From NCBI GenBank assembly GCA_014925825.1, contig JACGCK010000583.1, positions 1 through 13,304 on the forward strand: a stretch of 13,304 bases of DNA, written 5' to 3'. Of this stretch, positions 1-9,892 are shown in pieces. This stretch comes from Pholiota molesta (lineage: Eukaryota; Basidiomycota; Agaricomycetes; Agaricales; Strophariaceae). Below the pieces are notes generated by a model. The model saw only the letters and a list, made by a program, of their open reading frames with translations. It had not been told where the DNA came from and did no database searches. Position numbers and translations under genes: made by a program. Within the stretch, counting starts at the first letter, position 1. The number at the start of each line of letters is the position of its first letter.

Positions 1-460
1 CTCATGTAGACAGACCAAATGGCAGTCAATGCGTCATGTATATAATGCCACCCTATCGCGGTAGGTCCTGGGAATGGTCGTGGTTGTCTCCTGAGAACCT
101 CAATGCGAATAGAAGAATGGTTTACGGGGCGGAGAAGTCAATTCCTAGTGGGAGAGAAGATCACGACAGCATTTCCTGCCAATACTTACATAGAATGAAA
201 AATGGCTTTCTAGGCTGGGGGTGCAGGGAGGTTGTCGAGAGGTAGAAGTAATACCACTGCCCGCTGTTGTGGTGGTATGAAATCAAGAATATGAGTGAAG
301 GTAAGTGAAGGTGGTCAAATTTGTGGGTTCGCCGAGAAAGCGTTCAGAGTCCGGCATGTTCCGAGTAAATGAATGCTTTGGTGTCGACGTGTGCTCCTGG
401 CTCCATCACCTTGCTGAAAGCAATGGTCCCCCACTGTCGAAATTCACTATATATGGATAG
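1..460. other. Left-edge stretch without a supportable gene
   Basis: I see no recognisable domain here. A 69-codon frame on the plus strand (36-245) starts with ATG but resembles nothing I know and has no clear promoter. On the minus strand a good donor (GTAAGT, 184-189) and a CTAG acceptor (145-148) could bound a 45-nt intron at 145-189, but the flanking frames do not join into a convincing protein. A short minus-strand frame near 280-360 begins with ATG and ends after about 24 codons. The stretch may hold 5' or 3' parts of a gene lying to the left of the window. Confidence 0.35.
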
Positions 461-735
461 ATGTTAAGAAATCGTAAATATTTACCTGTGCGTGGATTGC
501 CAAGCATAAGCAAACAATGCATTCCCTATCAACTTGTGAAAATGTTGAGAAATCGTAAATATTTACTTGAACATGGTTTGGCAAGCACAAGCAAACAATG
601 CATTCCCTATCAACTTGTGAAAATGTTGAGAAATCGTAAATATTTACCTGAGCATGGATTGCCAAGCACGAGCAAACAATGCATTCCCTATCGACTTGCG
701 AAATGTTTGAAAATGTTGAGAAATGACCAAGAAAT
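461..735. repeat. 81-bp minisatellite, three copies plus degenerate tail
   Basis: Near-identical units begin with ATGTT at 461, 542 and 623, a period of exactly 81 bp. The third unit is about one base short (next ATG at 703), and the tail to about 735 holds shortened fragments beginning at 703, 713 and 733. Each unit contains the perfect 12-bp palindrome GTAAATATTTAC (474-485, 555-566, 636-647). Because 81 is a multiple of three, the array is open on both strands: 461-748 on plus encodes a 27-residue repeat beginning MLRNRKYL, and 447-665 is open on minus. I treat these frames as a consequence of the repeat, not as a gene. The units differ by a few substitutions, so the array is not brand new. 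Confidence 0.85.
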
Positions 736-955
736 GTTGAAGAAATGACACTTGGTACTTTAATTCTTTTACAGTTTCCGAAGACCGAGCGTGGCGGGTG
801 CAGCCGCCAGCGAGGTCTGACAATAAAAGATTATAGCAATGATTACAATTTACAGGCTTCTCCAAGGCTTCTCATCAATCAATCACATACAAGTGATAAT
901 AACCCGGGCCATTAATTAAGTATAAGTAAGTAATAGTATATCAAAAGAAAATAAT
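736..955. other. Intergenic stretch with a possible hairpin
   Basis: No gene is seen. An imperfect inverted repeat lies at 783-817: outer arms GACC/GGTC and inner arms TGGCGG (792-797) and CCGCCA (804-809) around a 6-base loop, separated by an unpaired stretch. It lies downstream of the minus-strand genes and beside the minisatellite. It could form a stem in RNA or single-stranded DNA, but nothing shows a function. AT-rich sequence at 900-960 would suit the 3' end of the tentative minus-strand gene at 956-1231. Confidence 0.4.
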
Positions 956-1231
956 TTAATGAACCTGTCCTAAACATAAGTCTGCATCGAGAACTTGGGT
1001 GAGAATTTGGACGTTCGAATAATGTGACGCCATCAGCAAGGTGTTGAGGAGACCGAAGGTCGACCCTTTATGCTCATTGCTGCAGTAATTCAGCGAATTG
1101 AAAACCAGACTTCCATCAAACTCGGGGTAAAGAATCACAACCTACACATGAAAGGAAGAAAAAAAGCTTAATTGAAACATATGATTCGAACTATAGCTGT
1201 CTACTATCGTTCGGGGAAGCGCAAAGTCCAT
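956..1231 (-). CDS. Tentative small two-exon gene, weakly DJ-1/PfpI-like
   Basis: The model reads ATG at 1231, exon 1 1205-1231 (9 codons), a 63-nt intron 1142-1204 (donor GTAGAC, pyrimidine tract, acceptor GTGTAG), then exon 2 956-1141 ending in TAA. Both sides of the intron are phase 0 and the product is 70 aa. A TATA-like element (GATATATAC on the minus strand, about 1253-1261) lies just upstream of the ATG, between it and the PP2A stop at 1334. The N-terminus (RTIVVILYPEFDG, then FGLL) loosely recalls the first beta-alpha unit of DJ-1/PfpI proteins, but the protein is far shorter than that family (about 190-230 aa) and the catalytic-Cys region is absent. It may be a gene fragment or a chance frame. 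I rejected joining it to PP2A because that would destroy the invariant PP2A tail. Confidence 0.3.
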
Positions 1232-1333
1232 GTGAAAAGGAGAGAATGAAAGGTATATATCTTGCTGACTTCGAAATAGGGTTGTACACGGGTTAAAGTA
1301 TGTACGTTATTAACATGACATGTCGTTGTTTCA

Positions 1334-2802
<1,469 letters not shown>

Positions 2803-2982
2803 ATGTATAAGGGGGATTCTAGTGTTTTAAAGATTCAAAAGATGGTGATTGTCTGGGATTGGAGGTGGTGGAGTGATAATGCTGTCCTTGCCCTTGTCGG
2901 TCACACGTCACTGTCACGCGTGCCCAGAATTATCAGCTCGCGAACGACGCGTCCTCAGAACGTCCAACTCTCTTTGCTCATC
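2803..2982. promoter_or_regulatory. Divergent PP2A/CCT5 promoter with two ACGCGT (MCB) boxes
   Basis: The 180 bp between the two start codons must hold both promoters. It contains ACGCGT at 2916-2921 and 2947-2952, 31 bp apart (about three helical turns). This hexamer is the MluI cell-cycle box bound by MBF at G1/S in yeasts. A CRE-like half site (ACGTCA, 2905-2910) lies beside the first box. I see no clear TATA box, as is usual for housekeeping genes. Binding by MBF is inference from the motif alone. Confidence 0.6.
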
Positions 2983-5236
2983 ATGTCGATAGATCCGAAC
3001 TCAGCTGTCTATACAACGGATGAGGTATTGTTTGTGCCATTTCTCCAGAATAGCGTCTGACCCTCGTTTAGTATGGAAGGCCCTTCATTATCCTTCGCGA
3101 ACAGGCGAAGAAAACAAGGACACACGGTACAGAGGCGATCAAGGTATGTTGTTCGTGAAGTCCTCCTTTTTAGATGCTTAGACTCGGCCCAGTCTCATAT
3201 CCTTGCTGCCCGAACGGTTGCCAACATCATCCGAACATCTCTGGGCCCTCGTGGTGAGCTAGCAATGCTATTCCACATGAAACTATCTATAATACTGCCT
3301 CTTCACGTCCAGGTCTCGATAAAATTCTGATATCATCCGATGGAGAGATCACTGTAACCAACGACGGAGCAACAATATTGGGCCAGATGGAAGTCGAGCA
3401 TCAAATCGCGAAATTGCTCGTCCAACTTTCCAAAAGTCAGGATGATGAGATCGGTGATGGAACTACCGGTGTTGTTGGTGCGTCTTCTACACTGTTTTCT
3501 CATCCATCATATATTCTTATCGAAAACAAGTTCTTGCTGGTGCTCTCCTTGAGCAGAGTGAAGCCCTCCTGGACCGAGGCATTCACCCTATTCGTATTGC
3601 CGATGGTTTCGATCGTGCATGCGCAGTAGCTATTGAGCATCTCGATAGCATCTCTGACCGTGTCGAATTCAGCCGCGAAGATACTGGAAATCTGCTCAAA
3701 ACTGCAAAGACAAGTTTGGGTAGCAAGATGTAGGCTCTCTGATCCCTCCCCTCATTGTAATCGATTAATAACATATCTCAGTGTCTCAAAAGAACATACT
3801 CAGTTTGCACAAATTGCTGTCGACGCAGTGCTGGCTGTTGCTGATCTCGAGCGCCGCGATGTACCCTTTGATCTCATCAAGGTCGACGGCAAGGTCGGAG
3901 GATCTTTGGCTGACACCACCCTCATCCGTGGAGTCCTACTAGACAAAGACATGTCGCATCCGCAGATGCCCCGGGAGGTCAAGGACGCTCGCCTGGCCAT
4001 TCTCACATGCCCATTCGAACCTCCACGTCCCAAGACCAAGCACAAGCTGGACATCACGAGCGTGGATGAGTACAAGAAGCTGAGAGAGTACGAGAAGGAA
4101 AAATTCGCCGATATGATCAAAAGGGTAAAGGACACTGGGGCAAACTTGGTCATTTGCCAATGGGGCTTTGATGACGAGGCTAACCATTTGTTGATGCAAA
4201 ACGATCTTCCTGCTGTTCGATGGGTCGGAGGACCAGAAATTGAGGTATGTCTTGACGAAATGTGATTAGTTATATGTGTGTGGCTCACGCAACCTGGAGT
4301 AGCTTATTGCCATTGCCACGCAAGGCCGAATTGTTCCTCGATTCGAGGATCTCACAAAAGAGAAGCTCGGAAAGGCTGGTATCGTGCGTGAAGTCTCCTT
4401 CGGAACAACGCGCGACAAAATGCTTGTCATCGAGGAATGCGCCAACACTAGAGCTGTCACCATCTTCGTGCGAGGTAGTAACAAGATGGTACGAATTGGC
4501 TCATTTCTACTACACGTTCATGCTCACGTTCGCGTCATAGATCGTGGACGAGGCCAAACGCGCGCTCCACGACGCGATCTGCGTTGTGCGCAATTTGGTC
4601 GTGGATAACCGTGTCGTTTACGGTGGTGGCTCAGCTGATATCAGCTGTGCGATCGCAGTTGGAAAGGCAGCAGATGAGGTCAGCTTCCCATCTTGATATC
4701 CTTTCTCTTCCTCGTCATGAGCATAACTGATCCGCTTCATTTATTATCAGATCCCAACGATCGAACAATACGCTATGCGGGCGTTTTCGTCGGCCCTTGA
4801 CTCGATTCCTCTGGCATTAGCCGAGAACAGTGGTTTGTCACCCATCGAGACCCTTACCGATGTTCGCAGTCGACAAGTCAATGAGAAGAACTCGCGCCTT
4901 GGAATTGACTGTAACGGACGTGGAGACAGTGGTATGTCGACTCTCACCTGCGTTCCAACATGCAGTTAACAGTGCGGGGCATTAGATATGAAGAATCAAT
5001 TTGTATATGATCCTCTCATTTCCAAGCGACAGCAATATCTCCTCGCTACTCAGGTAAGAAAATTTTTCTCATATTGTTTTCTGTCGAGTAAATGCTGACA
5101 ACGCTGTTTGCGTTTATCCAGCTCGTTCGTCAAGTACTTAAGATCGGTAAGCCTCAACTAATCACCTACCCTGAATTGATTACTTACAAGCGCTTTTGCA
5201 GATGACGTGATTACAGCTGGTCAGGCCGAAGATTAG
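2983..5236 (+). CDS. CCT5: T-complex protein 1 subunit epsilon (CCT5/TRiC)
   Basis: One of the eight subunits of the cytosolic group II chaperonin, which folds actin, tubulin and WD-repeat proteins using ATP. Twelve exons: 2983-3024, 3072-3143, 3193-3253, 3313-3477, 3531-3729, 3782-4244, 4303-4488, 4541-4678, 4751-4931, 4986-5053, 5122-5146 and 5202-5236. All phases agree and give 544 aa (human 541). Visible group II motifs: SLGPRGLDK (54-62), TNDGATI (74-80), the ATP-binding GDGTTGVV (106-113), the conserved Asp of HDAICVV (D407), and YGGGSAD (423-429). The epsilon identity rests on [42 protein letters not shown] and RWVGGPEIE. Introns are 47-72 nt, and exon 11 is only 25 nt. The frame is intact throughout. 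Confidence 0.97.
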
Positions 5237-5930
5237 ACACCACGCACTTGGAAGTACTACGTAGTAAAGCATTGCAAATGCAATAATTGGACATGACTAT
5301 GCTGCGATGCGGCCCAGCGACTTCCTAAAGAAGCTCGATCAACATACCATTCTAGTCTTATCTTCCTAACAGCAAGCACCGTATTTGTTTTAAGAAGGAT
5401 GTTATCCAGGACTCCTACTCATTTATGCTCCTCCATTGAAAAGCCACTTCGCAGATTGCACAGAGTATACCACTAGCGGCTGTCAAACCGAGCGATTACT
5501 TTAACTCCGCTGCGCCACACTGTTCCAGTGCTCCATAAGGAAACGTATACTGCAATTGACTCTTTAGAGCCGTTCTCCCAAAACTGCGGATGCTGAATCA
5601 AGCATACGGAGATGGAAGAGTTGCGTCGTGAAGCTGCTTCTGTATTTCTGTGTGCCGACCAGGATACGACTCCCTGAGCCGGGCCGATTTTAGTTAACAG
5701 ACAGATCATATCGTTGTGCTTCACAACATGCCCCAGAGAACTATAGCTCGCCATACGCGGTCATTGAAACCAAAAAGATTGCACCAAAGACACGGCCAGA
5801 ACCATGGAGTTCGTCCATTCCGTCAAATGACAGGGGCGTGTGAATAACATAGAATCTGACATGACGTCATGTGGGGATAGTTGGGCGATATTCGAAACAC
5901 TTGTGTCTTGTCTTGCCCATTCCCATTACC
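5237..5930. other. Intergenic stretch between CCT5 and the mitochondrial-like gene
   Basis: This holds the CCT5 3' region and the promoter of the next gene. A 93-codon ATG frame lies on minus at 5473-5754; it has no domain I recognise and no certain splice sites, so I do not call it a gene, though its length and mixed composition make it the best candidate here. Further minus-strand ATG frames begin between about 5805 and 5862, but each ends within 35 codons. Otherwise I see nothing coding. Confidence 0.4.
5859..5872. promoter_or_regulatory. CRE/ATF-type palindrome
   Basis: ACATGACGTCATGT is a perfect 14-bp palindrome containing the full cAMP-response core TGACGTCA (5862-5869), the site recognised by fungal bZIP factors of the Atf1/CREB type. 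It sits about 60 bp before the start codon at 5931, the right place for a proximal promoter element. Factor and function are inferred from the motif only. Confidence 0.55.
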
Positions 5931-6659
5931 ATGTTTACTGCTGCCATACGCGCGCTCGTCAATGTACCCACCCGTCGTCTTGCTGCCACCCAATCGGTGA
6001 GCATAAGGTGCACTAGCACCAGGTTAGTCTTTTGTACATGGTCAACATAGGTCAACCTGGTCGTCCCGCCAGCTTTCTAGAGGTCTTTCTCTAATTTCTT
6101 CTTTCTGAAATTTTCGAGTGTTATATTCTCTGACACTTGATATATCAGCACGATGCACGAGAATGATCCTGAGGTATTTATATTTTGTTAGTGGAGTCTA
6201 TGCGTACTTACTGGCATGCATTCCTTTGATAGGTGCTAGAGCGAGAGAAACAACGGAACCTCAAAAGGGGGACTATAGATCTGACGTCTACACCTCATGA
6301 GCACGCCCCCGGATGGAACGAGGCCCTAGCAAGTGCATCGGAGGCGATAGTCAAGGTATTTATACATCAGCTTTTCACGTTCTCTTTTTCTGAATCATAA
6401 CTTCCAGGCCGAAAAATCCGGCGGAGACCCACAAACCTTGCAAAAGGTGACAGTCAATTATTTGAAGAAAGGACGCGTAAACTCGGACAACGAATCTTCA
6501 ACAACCGCATATTATTCCAAGGACGAAGTTACTGGACCTTTGAAAACTGCGGAGGGGAAGAACGGAAAGGAGGATTTTGTTGTGAAGCAAGGTAAAGTAT
6601 TAGTGGATGAAGAAGGTCCTAACACCATTCAAAAATCACTTAAAGAAAAGACAAAGTGA
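5931..6659 (+). CDS. Conserved fungal-type small protein, probably mitochondrial, function unknown
   Basis: Four exons: 5931-6022, 6149-6173, 6233-6355 and 6408-6659; phases agree and give 163 aa. The first 30 residues are rich in Arg, Ala and Ser/Thr with no acidic residue (MFTAAIRALV.. then RRLAA, SIRC), as in a mitochondrial presequence. The body begins TMHENDPEVLEREKQRNL and contains STPHEHAPGWNEALAS; I believe this arrangement recurs in uncharacterised fungal proteins, but I can name no domain. The C-terminal half is charged, lysine-rich and probably disordered. For exon 1 I chose the donor GTTAGT at 6023, because the stronger-looking GTGAGC at 5997 leaves the wrong phase. A donor at 6008 (GTGCAC) has the right phase and would shorten the leader by 5 residues. 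The first intron (126 nt) is long for this locus. Confidence 0.75.
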
Positions 6660-7234
6660 AAAATGTGTACGTCCTCTCGTTATTCAATGTCTGATTGGTG
6701 TTTTTGATTGGCCATCCCAATATGATAGGTCAAAGCTGACAGAGACGAAGCATATTTTATTTATTTATTTCCTCTTCAATGTTCGTCAAGCATGTGTTCT
6801 CCGTCCGAATGTAATCATCATATATCGTAAAAACGCTGCACCTCCATCTCCTCTCACATCATGCTGTCACATAGCAAAAGTTTGCCCACATATATATCTC
6901 GACATACATAGTTGATCAAAAACTTGGGATTTTAAGCGCCCAGTATATCACGCCATCAAACGATCGTAATCTAGGCGATGTGATATCGTCGAAATCTCAA
7001 TGTGGTGGACATGGCAAACGATGCCAATTTTCGATGTTGGTGGTGAAAAACAAACCTTATTTATGCTGCCAATGCAGAAGAGCCTCTGGCTGGCCGGAAT
7101 TCCTGATGATCGGGCCTGAGCTTGATCTCATATATCTACCTTGCAGCATCGTGTTCCTTCCCACCATTATACTCCCCCATCCATTCTTTTCTTGCCAGTG
7201 CCACTGTTACCTTCCTTTGGAGCTGGGCGCTAAT
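6660..7234. promoter_or_regulatory. Intergenic: 3' region and upstream region of the 7TM gene
   Basis: A T-rich tract (about 6750-6775, TATTTTATTTATTTATTT) follows the preceding stop and would suit its 3' UTR. A TATA-like run (TATATAT, 6891-6897) lies about 340 bp before the ATG at 7235 and may belong to the 7TM gene, which would then have a long leader. A frame open from 6980 runs into the 7TM exon, but its upstream part (several Cys-rich and Pro-rich patches) does not look like coding sequence, so I left it out of the gene. Confidence 0.4.
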
Positions 7235-8823
7235 ATGACAATGCCGCACCTGGACCTCATAGCGCGCAAAGTTGTCTACAAGAGAAATAGCACTACAGGT
7301 ACGTCGACATTTCCTACGTCTCTATCACTAAAGACCGGAAATTTCCTTAAAGAAACATCCGCGAATGCTACCTCTTTTCCAAATCCCAATGTTCATCTTA
7401 TAATCACCTTCGATGTTCTTCATGCCACCGGCGTGGCATTACTTCTGGCGATCCTGCTTGTTGCGTATCTTTCGCCCAAGATACGACGGAAATCGACCTG
7501 GTACATGGTCGTCGTCGCATGGATTGTGATCAGCCTTTCAAACTTGATGCTGCTGGGTGAGCAGACGGGTCCGGAACCTGGGACTGCTATTTGCTTCGTA
7601 CAGACTATGTTTGTATATGCGCTACCTCCATTGTATGTCTATTCTTTCGAGTGTTGTTCATCCCCAGACTAATGAAATTGTAATTTTCGATAAATCTAAA
7701 CGCTCGTAAAAGCGCCATCGCCTATGTTGCTGCGTTCATGATTGATGTATGTCTTGTTGGTGTGATGACCACTTGGGTACTTCTGAATCTGACTTCTGAC
7801 TTTGAATGGTCCATATTTTTAGGCTTACTTGACGCTCGAAAGAGCATCAAAATCTCTCTCTACATCCCAAAGGTACAGACTAGATAACATATTTGTATGT
7901 GCCCATTATTTATCACACATAAATATCCCTATCTGATCCCTGCAAATAGCTACACGGAATTCCAATTACCGTTTTAATTGCAATTCTCATCGAAGTTTTC
8001 ATGGTATGTCTCAGGCCATCACTCGTCTGGACTGAAATAATAGCGCATATATTCAAGGTAGGATCATCCCATCCTGAAGAAATTTTACGGCACGAGGATT
8101 CGGGAATGTATTGCCATTTTTCTGGGTCTTTACCGTGAGTTTTGAGCCTAAATAAGACTTAGAACACTAATATAAATCTGGCCACGCGGAATAGGAGAAA
8201 AATATCAGCGGTACTAGCTATATGTGGCGTAGCCGTCATATATATCTTGGTAGGCAAGTGTATCATTATGTCGATAACTGTGGCACTAACAGAAACTTCA
8301 TCCTTCGTTAACCAGCGCTTATATTTATCAAATATCGGCGTTGGTCTCGGAAAATTAGGGCTGTAGACCAAAGCTCTACTGCCATTGGGTTTTCCGTGGA
8401 TGTTTTCATACGAATGGTCGTGTTCAGCTCTCTATCAGTCATAGTCTTAGCGTAAGTATCGCCCTATTTCTCACCAGAATTGAGTAGAATATACCTAACT
8501 CGCGGCAACCGTCTTGGTCACACAGAATTGCTTTTAACCCATTCCTCCCCTCGCAAAGGGCCGTAGTGGCATCCGAGGGTGCCATTCTCCAAGCTACATG
8601 TAAACAAGACCATTTTTCGCGGTTTCGCGATGATACTGATCTTTGTGAACTTGAAGTACCATTTTTTGCAGCGTTAATTTTGGGCACCCAAAGGGTAAGC
8701 CGCATCATAGTAGCGTCTTTGCTTACGGGTACAGCGATTGAAACCTTTTTTTGAAAACATACTTAGGACATAATATGCGCCGTACGATGTCTATGGCGAA
8801 GAGACGTCACTTCACTCCGGTGA
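7235..8823 (+). CDS. Seven-transmembrane GPCR-like protein, tandem copy 1 (intact)
   Basis: Eleven exons: 7235-7298, 7353-7632, 7713-7746, 7823-7894, 7950-8003, 8058-8134, 8195-8253, 8316-8451, 8526-8599, 8657-8694 and 8767-8823; phases agree and give 314 aa. Seven hydrophobic segments can be placed near residues 37-61, 71-90, 101-128, 151-169, 195-217, 240-261 and 276-292. The N-terminus carries two N-glycosylation sequons (N18, N26), consistent with an outside N-terminus. A Cys just before helix 3 (C102, ICFVQ) and one between helices 4 and 5 (C187, MYCHF) match the disulphide pattern of rhodopsin-like receptors. There is LERA near the end of helix 3, but no NPxxY in helix 7. It ends ILGTQRDI plus a basic tail. 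I recall similar unnamed multigene 7TM families in Agaricomycetes. Ligand and signalling role are unknown. Intron 7 uses a GC donor. The start is the least certain part. Confidence 0.82.
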
Positions 8824-9892
8824 TCAGGGGCATCATTCACTGATCAGTTTCGTCTGCGCTACATACCCATACCATACCATTAATATTTGATCACGCTCGA
8901 ATACTGCAGTGTATTTGAAGACTGCTTTCTGTCGCACATAAATTGAACTAATAGGACACAGGAAGCCCTTGAAAATTTCCCCACCCACTGTACAGTGTTG
9001 AGGCTTTTGACGCCTGATCTTTTTGATGCATGATGGTATGTCTGAGAATTAGCGCTGGTGGCGGGCAGTGGCAGTGTTTGTTCACGTGTGAATTGTTCCC
9101 ACGGGCCTTGCAAAAACGTTCCAACGTTTGAACGTTGTAACTTGTTTGACTCCTTGAGCGTTTGAGCGCTTGAAACATTCCCTTTGGATTTCTTTTGACC
9201 GAAATGGCGGAACGAAGATTCTTCCCTGACCCAGCTTGGGCTCTTTTTTATATAACGATCAATGCGTGGATCAAGCCTGGATAGGAAGAGTGGATTTATG
9301 CGGGCAGGACAGCAAAGTTGTACAGCATTCAGCGCTCAGCATCAGAAGACGTGCCGTGTTGTGTTTGCGGTTCTTCATTATCTATCATTTTTATTGATTT
9401 CAGCTTAACTTCGACCGAACCCGCCTCTCTCAACAATCTGCAATGTTTATCAATCACTCTGATCCATATGAGTAGGCAGAATGCATATCATCTTTTTTCG
9501 AATACTGATGTCTGTTATTCCAGTCCACCAGTATGTTATGATCGTATGTTTCCAAAACTTATTCTTTCCCTCTGGTCTATTGTCTTAGTCCAAGAAAACA
9601 CTAATCGTGAAGAGCCGAGCTTCAAACGAAGCCAGGGCGGGATACAATTATAGGAAGGAAGTCATCGCAGATTCCAAGCTTAGCCGCTCAAGACTCTTAC
9701 TACCCGCTGAGCTGTGGCCTCCCCTGGGCTTGAGTACAGCCTTTCGATCTGTGACTTAGTTTGGAACCTGAGATATCATGTGTGTCATGTGTTGCCACTG
9801 GGGTCGATGGGACAGGATGATTGTTACAGTCATTTATCTTTGATTATAGTTTCCCCTGGTGACCATAGTTGTTCTATATATTGGTTGAAGGA
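8824..9892. other. Intergenic stretch between the two 7TM copies, with promoter-like elements
   Basis: Two overlapping minus-strand frames (8880-9113 and 8948-9178) and a plus-strand frame (9318-9653) look like chance: the last opens with TTG and crosses apparent introns. The stretch has a CACGTG box (9083-9088), an AACGTT array (9115-9136) and a TATA box (9249-9255), so transcription probably starts near 9280, about 600 bp before the start proposed for copy 2. Either copy 2 has a long spliced leader or a separate small transcript lies here. A possible three-exon frame, 9468-9471, 9524-9543 and 9589-9759, has acceptable splice sites and would give 64 aa; I do not recognise it. Confidence 0.4.
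9083..9255 (+). promoter_or_regulatory. Promoter-like cluster: CACGTG, AACGTT array, TATA box
   Basis: CACGTG at 9083-9088 is the palindromic E-box bound by bHLH factors. AACGTT occurs three times in register every 8 bp (9115-9120, 9123-9128, 9131-9136), followed at 9155-9175 by related TTGAGCG and TTGAAAC words. A TATA box (TATATAA, 9249-9255) lies 113 bp further on. This order suggests a plus-strand promoter for copy 2 or a small unannotated transcript. No factor is known to me for the 8-bp array. Confidence 0.45.

Noticed and set aside
447..748. Repeat-protein gene on either strand of the minisatellite
   Set aside because: Both strands are open only because the period is a multiple of three. 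There is no promoter, splice site or unique flanking coding sequence.
3800..4288. 162-codon open frame on minus
   Set aside because: It is the antisense shadow of CCT5 exon 6, whose plus-strand frame matches CCT5 throughout.
6980..7234. N-terminal extension of the 7TM copy 1 frame back to 6980
   Set aside because: It has Cys-rich and Pro-rich patches unlike the family, no counterpart in copy 2, and the two N-glycosylation sites fit a start near 7235.
7873..7949. Donor GTACAG at 7873 in 7TM copy 1
   Set aside because: It leaves phase 2 and the next exon then meets a stop; the donor GTATGT at 7895 keeps phase 0 and the helix-4 frame.
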